A stretch of DNA of 64,000 nucleotides. It comes from Njordibacter sp937773555. GTDB taxonomy: Bacteria > Pseudomonadota > Gammaproteobacteria > Pseudomonadales > Balneatricaceae. A program made the translations under genes and the position numbers. Below the pieces are notes generated by a model, which saw nothing but the letters and a program-made list of their open reading frames with translations, was not told the origin of the DNA and searched no databases. How positions within the stretch are numbered: position 1 is the stretch's first letter; every line of letters begins with the position of its first letter. This document shows positions 27,498-36,564 of this stretch, piece after piece. The DNA is taken from the NCBI RefSeq assembly GCF_047730085.1, contig NZ_CP159830.1, positions 1,116,001 through 1,180,000 of the forward strand, written 5' to 3'.

Positions 27498-28520
27498 ATG
27501 AACTTTAAACCCGCAGTTGCAGTCATTGGTGGCGGCAGCTTTGGCACTGTATTAGCCAACATTGTCGCTCACAATGGATTTCCTGTTAGGCTGTGGCTAC
27601 GTGACGAAATGTTGGCCCAAGAAATGCGTAATACACGGATTAACTCTCGCTATGTGCCCGGGCTAGAATTACACCAGAACCTCGAAATAATGACTGATCT
27701 TAGTGCCTGTATTAGTGATGCAGACACCGTTTTATTTTCCGTGCCCAGTAAAGCCTTTAGAGGGGTTTTGGAGCAAGCTAAAGGCTTTATAAACCCACAG
27801 CAATACCTAGTTACGACAGCAAAGGGTATTGAGCCTGATACTTTTTTATTAATGAGTCAGGTGCTTGAAGTCTATTTTCCTAACAACCCTGTGGGTGTGA
27901 TCAGTGGCCCGAACTTAGCAAAAGAAGTGGCTGCTAAACAGTTAACGGGTACTGTGATTGCTAGTGATCATGAAGGGCTGCGTCGTCAAGTGCAGGACAT
28001 ATTACAGTGCCACTTCTTTCGAGTGTATGCGAGCAATGATCGCTATGGCACAGAGTTGGGTGGTGCACTCAAAAATATCTATGCCATTGCTGCCGGCCTG
28101 AGTGCAGCTTTGGGTATGGGTGAAAATACCCGTAGCATGTTATTAACCCGCAGTTTAGCTGAAATGAGCCGCCTAGCAGTGCATATGGGCGCTAATCCAA
28201 TGACATTTTTGGGTCTAGCTGGGGTTGGGGACCTAATCGTTACCTGTATGTCTCCCTTGAGTAGAAATTACCGGGTAGGTTATGCGTTAGGCCAAGGAAA
28301 AGGTTTAGACCAGGCTGTAGCCGAGCTAGGAGAGGTGGCTGAAGGTGTAAATACCCTTGCCTTGGTGAAGGAAAAAGCTGATCAATTACAGGTGAATATG
28401 CCCTTAGTTGATGGCCTTTATGCGTTGGTTTATGAGGGTGAAGATGCCTCTACTGTAGCGAAAGCACTAATGGATCGTGATCAAAATTCAGATGTTGAGT
28501 TTGTACTAAAACGCAGTTAA
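27498..28520 (+). CDS. gpsA: Glycerol-3-phosphate dehydrogenase [NAD(P)+]
   Basis: Reduces dihydroxyacetone phosphate to sn-glycerol 3-phosphate for phospholipid synthesis. The dinucleotide-binding loop GGGSFGTVLAN is at residues 11-21, with the conserved TAKGIE, SGPNLAKEV and the catalytic lysine region GGALKNIYAIAAG. The 340 residues are normal. It starts 11 bases after the helicase gene, behind AATAGGTGTCGC. Confidence 0.97.
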   Translation: MNFKPAVAVIGGGSFGTVLANIVAHNGFPVRLWLRDEMLAQEMRNTRINSRYVPGLELHQNLEIMTDLSACISDADTVLFSVPSKAFRGVLEQAKGFINPQQYLVTTAKGIEPDTFLLMSQVLEVYFPNNPVGVISGPNLAKEVAAKQLTGTVIASDHEGLRRQVQDILQCHFFRVYASNDRYGTELGGALKNIYAIAAGLSAALGMGENTRSMLLTRSLAEMSRLAVHMGANPMTFLGLAGVGDLIVTCMSPLSRNYRVGYALGQGKGLDQAVAELGEVAEGVNTLALVKEKADQLQVNMPLVDGLYALVYEGEDASTVAKALMDRDQNSDVEFVLKRS

Positions 28521-28583
28521 TCACTTGAAATGTGTCTGAATTGACCCTATGTTAAGTACATGGAAGTTAAAGGAGCAAATACT

Positions 28584-28880
28584 ATGCAAGCATTAAAAAA
28601 TAACCTGAAATCAGAAGCTTTTTGGCTTCGCCTAGTCTTTATGTTGTTAACCTTGGTGTTGGTAAAAATTGCAGCGTATATATTAGTGCTGTTAGTTGTT
28701 GCTCAGTTTTTTTATCGTCTTTTTAATGAATCTAGCCAGCATACGATACTTGAATTTAGTAATAGCACAGGGCGTTTCATCCTTCAAAGCTACCGGTTTT
28801 TGTCTTACCAAACTGAAAGCAAGCCTTTTCCATTTAATGACTGGCCGGAGGCAAAGGATTTACCACAGGCCCAGGACTAA
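28584..28880 (+). CDS. Small membrane protein, DUF4389 family
   Basis: A 98-residue protein with a long hydrophobic stretch (about residues 15-42, VFMLLTLVLVKIAAYILVLLV) followed by QFFYRLF and FSNSTGRFILQSYRFLSYQTE..PFPF.DWP, which I recognise as DUF4389. Function unknown; probably an inner-membrane protein. Start ATG 28584 has AAGGAG nine bases upstream; an earlier in-frame ATG (28560) lacks one. The stop overlaps the sixA start (TAATG). Confidence 0.82.
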   Translation: MQALKNNLKSEAFWLRLVFMLLTLVLVKIAAYILVLLVVAQFFYRLFNESSQHTILEFSNSTGRFILQSYRFLSYQTESKPFPFNDWPEAKDLPQAQD

Positions 28881-29350
28881 TGAAACTGCTCCTAATGCGC
28901 CATGGTGAGGCCAGCTTCAATGCTCCCTCTGACGCTCAAAGGCGGCTTACCCAAAGGGGCAGCGATTCAGTCATACAGCAAAGCCAACAGCAAACCATAC
29001 CTTGGCATGAATATACTAGCCTGTGGGTTAGCCCTTATATGAGGGCACAACAGACGGCATCTTTGTTGTTACAGAACTATGCTTATAAAAAGCACCTATT
29101 AAATCTACAAACACTGGACTGTATCACTCCTCACGGAGAGATCGATCAAGTGCAAAGTTTCTTGCTGCAACAACATCATGAAGGCATTGTTCTGATCACT
29201 CACCAGCCATTAGTTAGTGGTTTGATTGGCCATTTTTGCCATGGGAATCATCACATGGGAGAGCCTATGCGGCCAGCTTCTATAGCCTTGCTGGAAGGTG
29301 AGGTTGCGGCTGCAGGGTGTCTTCGATTGACCAATTTATTCCATCCATAA
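28880..29350 (+). CDS. sixA: Phosphohistidine phosphatase SixA
   Basis: Histidine phosphatase that removes phosphate from phosphohistidine on proteins such as HPt domains or PTS components. The catalytic RHG motif is at residues 7-9 (LLMRHGEA), then RLTQRG, the VSPYMRAQQTA segment and a second catalytic His in LITHQPLVSGL. At 156 residues it is the usual SixA size. It is translationally coupled to the DUF4389 gene. Confidence 0.92.
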   Translation: MKLLLMRHGEASFNAPSDAQRRLTQRGSDSVIQQSQQQTIPWHEYTSLWVSPYMRAQQTASLLLQNYAYKKHLLNLQTLDCITPHGEIDQVQSFLLQQHHEGIVLITHQPLVSGLIGHFCHGNHHMGEPMRPASIALLEGEVAAAGCLRLTNLFHP

Positions 29351-29361
29351 AGGTAATTAAT

Positions 29362-29898
29362 ATGGCTATATTTTCTCGTTTAACAAGCAATGCCAGCATC
29401 TTCATAAGTTGCTTTTGTGTGTCTTTAATCGCTCAAGCAGAGGTGAATTTGGATGTGACTCAAAACAGTTTTTTGATTCATCAGACACAGATAAATGCAC
29501 CATACTACACGCTACCCACTAGCGCGATGCGCAAGGTTAATGGCGTAATTGGAGCTGAATATAACTTGTCTTTGGCTGGCCAGCTTAGTAGTTACACCTG
29601 GGAAATGATGCCAGGGTTAAGCGCTAAAATGGTTCATGAAAAAGCTTTAGCGCAACTCAAAACAACTAATGTAGAAGTGCTGTATCAATGCCACGGACGC
29701 TCTTGTGGGTCTAGTAACCAATGGGCAAATCAGGTGTTTCATCAATCACGTCTCTACGGCCTAGATAGTCAGCAGTCTTATGCTGCTCTAAAGCAAGACA
29801 CTTTAAAGGGGCAGAACTACTATGCACTTTACAGCACTGAGCGGGGCAACAAAAAAGTTTATTTACACCTAGAAATGATTAAGGGATCGGTGTTTTAA
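29362..29898 (+). CDS. Exported protein, DUF4892-like
   Basis: Likely periplasmic protein of 178 residues. Signal peptide to about residue 26 (CFCVSLIAQAE). The region YQCHGRSCGSSNQWANQVFHQSRLYGLDSQQSYAAL matches the DUF4892 signature, with two cysteines that could form a disulfide. No function is known. ATG 29362 has AAAGG eight bases upstream; the earlier in-frame start (29317) overlaps sixA and is less likely. Confidence 0.75.
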   Translation: MAIFSRLTSNASIFISCFCVSLIAQAEVNLDVTQNSFLIHQTQINAPYYTLPTSAMRKVNGVIGAEYNLSLAGQLSSYTWEMMPGLSAKMVHEKALAQLKTTNVEVLYQCHGRSCGSSNQWANQVFHQSRLYGLDSQQSYAALKQDTLKGQNYYALYSTERGNKKVYLHLEMIKGSVF

Positions 29899-29922
29899 CG
29901 CAAAACAAATAAAAGGTCCAAT

Positions 29923-30492
29923 ATGGATAAGAAATCCAATTTAGATTCATTTTCTGACTTCATTGCTGCGGGTAGTGCAACGACACACGAGGCGCTAGCG
30001 CTATTTGACAGCCTCAATTCTGTCAATATTGACTTTATGCTTGGGAACTGGAAAGGGGCAAGCTTTCCCACTGGCCACTTGCTCGACGGGGTGTTGGAAG
30101 TTTACCATTGGTACGGGAAGACATTTGAAAGTGCTGAGCATGTGCATCCTTTGGTGTTCACCAACAGGCGCGGTAGCAAAGTAAGTGTGAACCCTGCCTT
30201 GATCCCTTTGAGTGCGCTTGATGTTATGCCTATTTTGAAGGCACCTTTTTTGGGACGCCTAATGCAGTACTTTATACCCTTGTTCACAACCCAACGCTCT
30301 CGGGCCCGACTGAGAATGACCAGCTATCGTGGCAAAGTTACTGCAACTATGATCTATGATCATAAACCGATCAACGACGTATTTCGTCAGGTTGATAGTA
30401 ATACCGTCCTTGGAATTATGGATCGCAAAGGGATGGAGCAACCTTTCTTTTTTGTGTTGCAAAATGAAAGATCACGACACTATAGCGAGTGA
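29923..30492 (+). CDS. DUF4334 domain protein with GXWXG motif
   Basis: A 189-residue soluble protein. The motif GNWKG (about residues 41-45) is the GXWXG signature, followed by the DUF4334 part (ARLRMTSYRGKVTATMIYDHKPINDVFRQVD, VLGIMDRKG). Function unknown; these proteins are thought to bind small hydrophobic ligands, but that is not shown. It lies 24 bases after the DUF4892 gene, same strand. Confidence 0.85.
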   Translation: MDKKSNLDSFSDFIAAGSATTHEALALFDSLNSVNIDFMLGNWKGASFPTGHLLDGVLEVYHWYGKTFESAEHVHPLVFTNRRGSKVSVNPALIPLSALDVMPILKAPFLGRLMQYFIPLFTTQRSRARLRMTSYRGKVTATMIYDHKPINDVFRQVDSNTVLGIMDRKGMEQPFFFVLQNERSRHYSE

Positions 30493-30700
30493 TAGTAAGT
30501 GTTATTATTTGAAACGTGTTTTCACACTTCCTCTTTAAATGATTAAAAGCTAAGCTAATGGCTGAACTTATCGTGAAATTTAAGTAATAAGTTGTTTGGT
30601 ATAAGTCTAATGCAGTATGGCCAGATTTAATTTGAGTGAGCTATAAATTAAACCCGTTGTCTCCATTGATACACCAACTAATCTAAGGATGTCTAAATTA

Positions 30701-30720
30701 TACATTGGCTTACCAATGTA
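30701..30720. promoter_or_regulatory. 20-base palindrome upstream of the patatin-like gene
   Basis: TACATTGG (30701-30708) and CCAATGTA (30713-30720) are perfect complements around CTTA, 21 bases before the ATG. Symmetry and position suggest a repressor operator or an mRNA hairpin just upstream of the ribosome binding site (AGGATAA). No matching regulator is encoded nearby. Confidence 0.5.
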
Positions 30721-30741
30721 ACACTTCATAGGATAATAAAC

Positions 30742-31611
30742 ATGCCTACAGTTGCACTAGTTTTGGGTAGTGGTGGCGCCAGAGGCAACGCCCATATTGG
30801 CGTAATTCAAATATTAGAAGAACAGGGCTTTGATATTATTAGTGTGTCTGGATGTTCTATGGGTGCTGTAGTGGGAGGCATGTATGCAGCGGGTAAGTTG
30901 CCTGCTTTTACTGAGTGGGTGTCAGGCTTATCAAGGTTTGATGTGTTCCGTTTAGTTGATATGTCTTTGCTGTCCATGGGAGCAATCCGTGGCGAAAAAG
31001 CCTACGCTATCCTTGAAGAATTTGTAGGAGACCAGCTGATTGAAGACCTGCCCATACCCTATACTGCTGTGGCTACAGACTTAGTTAAGCAGCAGGAGGT
31101 GTGGTTTCAGTCTGGTCATATAATGGATGCAATAAGAGCGAGTGTTGCAGTGCCTGGGATGATTATGCCGGTCACAGAAAAAGGTCGCTTCTTGGTAGAT
31201 GGAGGGTTACTTAATCCTGTGCCCATTATGCCTGTAGTGCCAGATCAAGCTGATTTAATTATTTCAGTTAATTTAAATACTAACGTAGAAAACTTTCGAC
31301 CTGGGCAGAAGTCAATATTAAATAGTGCAAAATACGGCGACGACTCGATATTATCTGGCGTAAACGCCTCAAAAAGTCAGCGCAGCCATTTGCATTGGAA
31401 TAAGATGGAAATGCTAAACCAGTGTTTTGAAACCATGCAGGCGACCATGGCGAAATACAAAATGGCAGGCTATGAACCAGACATTGAGATCAATATAGAT
31501 CGCAACGCCTGCAATTTCTTTGAACTCTATCGAGCCAAAGAAATGATAGAGATTGGTCGACATGCAGCACTTGAGGCACTGCATGGTAATAAAAAGTTAA
31601 TTAAGACTTAA
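30742..31611 (+). CDS. rssA: Patatin-like phospholipase, RssA family
   Basis: Alpha/beta patatin-fold protein, 289 residues. The oxyanion loop GSGGARG is at residues 9-15, the nucleophile Ser39 in GCSMG, and the catalytic Asp153 in VDGG, so the Ser-Asp dyad is intact. Closest in design to E. coli RssA, whose substrate is unclear. There is no signal peptide; it is likely cytoplasmic or membrane-associated. Its last codons overlap the convergent folE by 11 bases. Confidence 0.88.
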   Translation: MPTVALVLGSGGARGNAHIGVIQILEEQGFDIISVSGCSMGAVVGGMYAAGKLPAFTEWVSGLSRFDVFRLVDMSLLSMGAIRGEKAYAILEEFVGDQLIEDLPIPYTAVATDLVKQQEVWFQSGHIMDAIRASVAVPGMIMPVTEKGRFLVDGGLLNPVPIMPVVPDQADLIISVNLNTNVENFRPGQKSILNSAKYGDDSILSGVNASKSQRSHLHWNKMEMLNQCFETMQATMAKYKMAGYEPDIEINIDRNACNFFELYRAKEMIEIGRHAALEALHGNKKLIKT

Positions 31612-31615
31612 TTAA
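31597..31615. other. Palindrome encoding both stop codons of rssA and folE
   Basis: TTAATTAAG (31597-31605) and CTTAATTAA (31607-31615) flank a single A. The convergent rssA and folE end within it, so each gene's TAA comes from one arm. It is AT-only except for one G/C pair and has no T-run, so terminator function is doubtful. Confidence 0.5.
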
Positions 31616-32143
31616 TGTCAAAAACTCTGCACGAGTGCGTGCATCTTCGCGCAACTTCCCCAGCAGAACAGAGGTTTTCATACTTGCATTTTGTTTCTGC
31701 ACTCCGCGCATCATCATACACATGTGTTGTGCTTCAATGACCACACCAACTCCCTTAGCCTGAGTAACTTCCATAATAGTATCGGCAATTTGTTTAGTCA
31801 TATTTTCTTGAATCTGTAAACGACGAGCAAACATATCTACAATACGAGCTACTTTTGACAGACCTAGCACTTTACCTGAAGGCAAATAAGCCACATGACA
31901 CTTGCCAATAAACGGTAAAAGGTGATGCTCGCACAAAGAGTACAGCTCTATGTCCTTAACAATCACCATCTCTTCATTGTCTGATGGAAATAGTGCACCG
32001 TTAATGACTTCGTCAACATTTTTATCGTAGCCATTATTGAGGAATTTAAAGGCTTTAGCTGCCCGCTTAGGCGTGTCCTTTAAACCTGGACGATTTAAAT
32101 CTTCACCAATACTGGTAAGGATGTTTTCGTATGCTTTTTCCAT
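31601..32143 (-). CDS. folE: GTP cyclohydrolase I
   Basis: Converts GTP to 7,8-dihydroneopterin triphosphate, the first step of folate and related pterin synthesis. Zinc ligands are in SLCEHHLLPF and in the C-terminal QHMCMMMRGV; DTPKRAAKA and GLSKVARIVDMFARRLQ are also typical. With ATG 32143 the product has 180 residues, the normal size; an in-frame ATG at 32179 adds a Thr/Arg-rich dozen. AGAAGG lies close upstream of the chosen ATG. Confidence 0.95.
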   Translation of the reverse strand: MEKAYENILTSIGEDLNRPGLKDTPKRAAKAFKFLNNGYDKNVDEVINGALFPSDNEEMVIVKDIELYSLCEHHLLPFIGKCHVAYLPSGKVLGLSKVARIVDMFARRLQIQENMTKQIADTIMEVTQAKGVGVVIEAQHMCMMMRGVQKQNASMKTSVLLGKLREDARTRAEFLTLIKS

Positions 32144-32265
32144 AGACCTTCTCGTTGCTATTGTTGTTGTTGCCCTCATTACCAGTAGGATAGTAAAACA
32201 GAGAGACCAAATTTTACGCGCACAATACGTGAAGCGATGGCTAAGGTAAAGGCTTGAAGGCCATA

Positions 32266-32868
32266 TTACCCTCTTTTTGCAGCCTTTTTAAGTAATACAT
32301 ACAGTGCGCCGGTGCCACCATCTTTTGGTAGGGCAGAAGTGAACGCTAAAACGGCATCAAGTTGCTGCAACCAGTGGTTTACATGGGACTTAATTAAGGC
32401 TTGTCCTGCGCCTCTAATTTCACCATTTTCGTCTCGATAACCTGCCCCAGCTTTTCCGTGCACTATAAGCAAACAACGGTCTCCTTCAGTCTGACCATGT
32501 TTAACCGCGTTCCATACTGAGTCCCGCGCTGTCTCTATACGATAACCATGTAAATCAAGAGTAAGGGTTGGACGCATGTGGCCATTACTGAGCCTGCGCA
32601 GGCTACCGCCATCTAGCCCCACGCGTGAGTAGGTAATGCTTTGTTCTGACTCTAACATTTCAAACCCTTGCTCCCCAAGTGCTGCTTTTTCTTGAACAAG
32701 CTCAATTGCAGCAGCTCTGCGTGTAGCAGAACTTAAAATGTCAGCGCCTTTAAACGCAGGTGTGGTCTGACGTCCAGTTTTTTTTAACGGAGACGCTGCG
32801 CCAAATGCTGACCCAAAATCTAGTTCTGTTAATGGGTTTTGCGGGTCTTGGTCTGAAGTTGAGTTCAT
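32266..32868 (-). CDS. smrB: Smr-domain endonuclease (SmrB-like ribosome rescue factor)
   Basis: Protein of 200 residues with a C-terminal Smr domain (about 95-195): LDLHGYRIETA and LIVHGKAGAG motifs, then ALPKDGGTGALYVLL. SmrB cleaves mRNA between collided ribosomes in E. coli. The N-terminal half is a basic, Ala-rich linker as in the family. Assignment to SmrB rather than SmrA rests on its divergent pairing with prmB followed by aroC, the same order as in E. coli. Confidence 0.85.
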   Translation of the reverse strand: MNSTSDQDPQNPLTELDFGSAFGAASPLKKTGRQTTPAFKGADILSSATRRAAAIELVQEKAALGEQGFEMLESEQSITYSRVGLDGGSLRRLSNGHMRPTLTLDLHGYRIETARDSVWNAVKHGQTEGDRCLLIVHGKAGAGYRDENGEIRGAGQALIKSHVNHWLQQLDAVLAFTSALPKDGGTGALYVLLKKAAKRG

Positions 32869-32960
32869 GGTTTCTAAATGCAGTTTGTGTTCATACCAAT
32901 ATGGTATCGGGACATGGCTTAGCTTACAATGGCGCTATTAAAGTATTATTGTTATAAGTC

Positions 32961-33869
32961 ATGCTTATTAAATTATCCCAAGCAATAAAGACAGCTGAAG
33001 CCGCGCTCATTGAAGCTCAGGTGCACTTTGGCCATGGCACTGACAATGCCTGGGATGAGGCTGTTTTTTTAGTGCTAGGAGCCTGTGGTATGCCCTTAGA
33101 TACACAAAAAGATCAATTACAAAACGTGCTCACTAGGGAGCAGTTATTCTGCATTGAAGATTGGTTAGGTAAACGTATTCAGCAGCGTTTGCCTTTGCCT
33201 TACCTGCTAGGTGAAACTTGGTTTGCAGAAATTCCCTTTAAGGTGAGTCAGGACGTCATTATTCCCCGATCACCAATGGCAGAACTTATTGGTAGGCATT
33301 TTTCTCCTTTTGTTAAGAATAGTCCAAAAACTGCACTAGATCTTTGCTGCGGCAGCGGCTGTATTGGCATTGCTATGGCCTTGCACATGGATATTTCTCA
33401 TGTTGATATGGTGGACATTGACCCTGCGGCATTAGTACTAAGTCAAGAAAATATTGATTACCATGGTGTGGCTGATCGAGTGCGGGTGTTTGATTCCAAT
33501 TTATTTTCGGGTTTATCTGCTAAACATTATGATTTAATTGTTAGTAACCCACCATACGTGGACGCGAAAGACTATGATGACATGCCTTTGGAATTTTCCC
33601 ACGAACCCAAGTTGGCCCTGGTATCAGGTGTCGACGGTTTAGACCTTACTGCAGCAATGCTGGCCCAAGCTGCAGATTGGCTTTCAGAACAGGGGCTTAT
33701 CGTTATTGAAGTAGGCAATAGTGAAGTAGCACTGCAACAGGCTTTACCTGAAGTACCTTTTATGTGGCTCGATTTAAGTGCTGGTGGTAACGGTGTTTTT
33801 TGCCTCACAGGGGCGCAATGTAGGCAATATCAAGACAGATTTAGAGCATGGTATCAATCACGCCCATAA
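32961..33869 (+). CDS. prmB: 50S ribosomal protein L3 N5-glutamine methyltransferase
   Basis: SAM-dependent enzyme that methylates a glutamine of ribosomal protein L3. The SAM loop DLCCGSGCIGIA is near residues 131-142 and the catalytic NPPY near 197-200 (VSNPPYVD). An N-terminal helical domain with PRSPMAELI distinguishes PrmB from the release-factor enzyme PrmC (PRPETE). Length 302. Position before aroC supports the call. Confidence 0.94.
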   Translation: MLIKLSQAIKTAEAALIEAQVHFGHGTDNAWDEAVFLVLGACGMPLDTQKDQLQNVLTREQLFCIEDWLGKRIQQRLPLPYLLGETWFAEIPFKVSQDVIIPRSPMAELIGRHFSPFVKNSPKTALDLCCGSGCIGIAMALHMDISHVDMVDIDPAALVLSQENIDYHGVADRVRVFDSNLFSGLSAKHYDLIVSNPPYVDAKDYDDMPLEFSHEPKLALVSGVDGLDLTAAMLAQAADWLSEQGLIVIEVGNSEVALQQALPEVPFMWLDLSAGGNGVFCLTGAQCRQYQDRFRAWYQSRP

Positions 33870-33938
33870 GTCTATTGTTTGCTGCTTAGTGTACTAAACA
33901 GCTATAATTAATTTGAAAAATTTTAGAGTAAAAATGTC

Positions 33939-35024
33939 ATGTCTGGCAATACCTTCGGTAAGTTGTTTACGGTCACCACCTTTGGCGAAAGCCATGGCCC
34001 AGCCTTGGGTGCCACAATTGATGGTTGCCCAGCAGGCATTGAGCTGACTGAGGCTGATTTACAAGTTGATTTAGATCGCCGTAAGCCGGGTAAGTCAAGG
34101 CACACCACCCAACGCCGAGAGGCTGACCAGGTGCGAATTTTATCGGGTGTATTTGAGGGTCGAACTACGGGCACGCCTATTGGTCTTATTATTGAAAATA
34201 CAGACCAACGATCTAAGGACTACGGCAACATAAAGGATCAGTTTCGTCCTGCCCATGCGGATTACACTTACATGCATAAGTATGGTGTACGCGATTACCG
34301 TGGTGGTGGTCGGTCGTCAGCCCGTGAAACAGCCATGCGTGTAGCAGCGGGTGCCATAGCTAAAAAGTTTTTGGCTGGTCAAGGTATTCGTATCAGCGGT
34401 TATCTTTCTCAATTGGGTCCAATTAAGCTGGACTGCTCAGAACCTCAGATTGTCAATGATAATCCATTTTTTTGTGGTCAGGCTGATAAGATTGAAGAAC
34501 TTGAACAGTTCATGGATGCGCTTAGAAAATCGGGTGACTCTATTGGTGCACAAGTGACTATTATTGCAACTGGGGTAGCGGCAGGTATCGGTGAGCCAGT
34601 TTTTGATCGTTTAGATGCTGAATTAGCCCACGGGTTAATGAGCATCAATGCTGTTAAGGGTGTAGAAATAGGTGATGGCTTCGAGGTTGTTGCCCAGCGC
34701 GGCACAGAACACCGTGATGAAATGACCCCTGAAGGTTTCTTATCTAATCATGCGGGCGGCATTTTAGGTGGTATAAGTAGTGGCCAAGATATTATTGCCC
34801 GAATTGCGCTTAAACCCACTTCAAGCTTACATTTGCCTGGGCAATCTATCGATCTGCATGGCAACTCAGTGGAAGTGATCACTAAAGGCCGTCATGACCC
34901 CTGTGTAGGTATTCGGGCTACACCTATTGCTGAAGCAATGGTGGCGTTGACGTTAATGGATCATTTTCTTCGCCAGCGTGGGCAGAATGGCACACCTAAC
35001 TATGATCTTCCCACCATAAAGTAA
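33939..35024 (+). CDS. aroC: Chorismate synthase
   Basis: Converts EPSP to chorismate, the end of the shikimate pathway, with reduced FMN. Signatures: GESHGPALGATIDGCPAG (14-31), RRKPGKSRHTTQRREAD, the RGGGRSSARET loop and the C-terminal GRHDPCVG. The 361 residues are normal. tupA begins eight bases after its stop. Confidence 0.98.
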   Translation: MSGNTFGKLFTVTTFGESHGPALGATIDGCPAGIELTEADLQVDLDRRKPGKSRHTTQRREADQVRILSGVFEGRTTGTPIGLIIENTDQRSKDYGNIKDQFRPAHADYTYMHKYGVRDYRGGGRSSARETAMRVAAGAIAKKFLAGQGIRISGYLSQLGPIKLDCSEPQIVNDNPFFCGQADKIEELEQFMDALRKSGDSIGAQVTIIATGVAAGIGEPVFDRLDAELAHGLMSINAVKGVEIGDGFEVVAQRGTEHRDEMTPEGFLSNHAGGILGGISSGQDIIARIALKPTSSLHLPGQSIDLHGNSVEVITKGRHDPCVGIRATPIAEAMVALTLMDHFLRQRGQNGTPNYDLPTIK

Positions 35025-35032
35025 AAACTACC

Positions 35033-35845
35033 ATGAAACATATTCGATTACCGCTTATTCCAACCCTGTTGGCAATGGCATTGACTTTTGTGAGTGGGAT
35101 GGCCATGGCTGACAGTATTAGATTTGCCACCACTACTAGCACCTATAACTCAGGTTTATTGGATTATTTATTAAACCACTATGCCAACGTTAGCCAGACT
35201 GAGGTACAAGTGATCTCTGTAGGAACTGGCAAAGCGTTAAGGATGGCAGAAAATGGTGATGTAGATTTAGTAATGACCCATGCACCCTCTGCAGAAGCAC
35301 GGTTTATTGGCCAAGGTTTTGGTATTGAACCCCTTGGCGTGATGTACAACGACTTTGTTTTGGTGGGCCCTAAAGATGATGCAGCACAGGTAAGCTTAGC
35401 CCAGACTGTGACCGAAGGGTTGTCTCTTATAATGTTATCTAATCAACGTTTTATTTCCCGTGGCGACGACTCAGGAACTCATAAAAAGGAGTTACAATTA
35501 TGGCAGCACCTTGGAGCTTTGCCTAGCTTTGCTGGTTATCTTGAGTCTGGCCGGGGTATGGGCCACAGTTTACAAATGGCGTCTGAACTAGGTGCCTACA
35601 CCTTGACTGACCGAGGGACTTGGTTGGCCTTAAAAGACAAGCTTGCATTGCGTTTGGTGCTTGAAACTGACCCTCGTTTACTCAATCCCTATCAGGTGAT
35701 CTTAGTTAACCCAGTGCGTCACCAACATGCTAATGTTAAATCTGCTCGTGAGTTTGCCCAGTGGATGGTGAGTTCAGAGGGGCAGGGAATTATTGGAAAA
35801 TTTCGTATAAATGGCGAGGTATTATTTGTGCCTTCGGCGCTATAG
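35033..35845 (+). CDS. tupA: Tungstate-type ABC transporter, substrate-binding protein
   Basis: Periplasmic binding protein, 270 residues. Signal peptide cleaves near residue 26 (GMAMA). The mature start contains ATTTSTYNSGLLDYL, whose TTTS...SGL pattern is the oxyanion-binding hallmark of TupA-type tungstate binders and differs from ModA. GDDSGTHKKE is a second ligand loop. Followed by tupB and tupC on the same strand, a complete importer. Selectivity for tungstate over molybdate is inferred from family. Confidence 0.9.
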   Translation: MKHIRLPLIPTLLAMALTFVSGMAMADSIRFATTTSTYNSGLLDYLLNHYANVSQTEVQVISVGTGKALRMAENGDVDLVMTHAPSAEARFIGQGFGIEPLGVMYNDFVLVGPKDDAAQVSLAQTVTEGLSLIMLSNQRFISRGDDSGTHKKELQLWQHLGALPSFAGYLESGRGMGHSLQMASELGAYTLTDRGTWLALKDKLALRLVLETDPRLLNPYQVILVNPVRHQHANVKSAREFAQWMVSSEGQGIIGKFRINGEVLFVPSAL

Positions 35846-35853
35846 TTAACTCA

Positions 35854-36564
35854 ATGAATGATCTTTGGACTACATTTAGTACTGCTATCGCTCAGCTCTT
35901 AAGCGGTGACCCGGAACTGTGGGGAATTGTTGGAGTGTCTTTTAGTGTTTCAGCTAGCGCTTTACTAATTGCTTTATTGCCCGCGTTGAGTGCTGGATTT
36001 ACGCTAGCCTATTTTCGTTTTCCTGGTCGTTGGGTCGCAATTAGTTTACTCAATAGTTTGCTAGCAGTCCCTACTGTGGTGGTTGGCCTAGTGCTATATA
36101 TGCTCCTGTCACGTGCTGGTCCCTTGGGTGATCTTAATCTTCTGTTCACCCGACCAGCTATGATTATTGGCCAGATCCTCTTATGTTTTCCCCTATTGGT
36201 AGCTATGAGTTTAAGTGCCTTCCAAGCTGCAGATCACCGCGTTTTAGAAACTGCTAAAACCCTGGGAGCCAGCCCACTCCAAGCCTTTGTTACATTGTTA
36301 TTTGAAGTTCGGTTTGCACTTCTTGCGGCAGTGGTCACAGCCTTCGGGCGTATTATTGCAGAAGTAGGAAGTGCAATGATGGTGGGCGGCAACATATTAC
36401 ACCACACACGAAACATCACTACCGCCATTGCCTTAGAAACTGGCAAAGGTGAGTTTGTGCAGGGTGTTGCCCTAGGGATAGTACTTTTGGTGATGGCTTT
36501 AATACTCAATGTGAGTTTGGGCTGGATGCAAAGCCATAGCCGTGTGCTGAGGCATGGCACCTAA
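35854..36564 (+). CDS. tupB: Tungstate-type ABC transporter, permease
   Basis: Inner-membrane permease of 236 residues with about five to six hydrophobic segments and the cytoplasmic coupling loop ETAKTLGASPLQAF. The C-terminal GRIIAEVGSAMMVGGNI is typical for tungstate permeases. ATG 35854 is chosen; a longer open frame from 35761 would overlap tupA heavily and has no membrane-protein character. It overlaps tupC by one base. Confidence 0.92.
   Translation: MNDLWTTFSTAIAQLLSGDPELWGIVGVSFSVSASALLIALLPALSAGFTLAYFRFPGRWVAISLLNSLLAVPTVVVGLVLYMLLSRAGPLGDLNLLFTRPAMIIGQILLCFPLLVAMSLSAFQAADHRVLETAKTLGASPLQAFVTLLFEVRFALLAAVVTAFGRIIAEVGSAMMVGGNILHHTRNITTAIALETGKGEFVQGVALGIVLLVMALILNVSLGWMQSHSRVLRHGT

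Noticed and set aside
35761..35853. Upstream extension of the tupB frame
   Set aside because: Overlaps tupA over 85 bases, is hydrophilic and unlike the permease family start.
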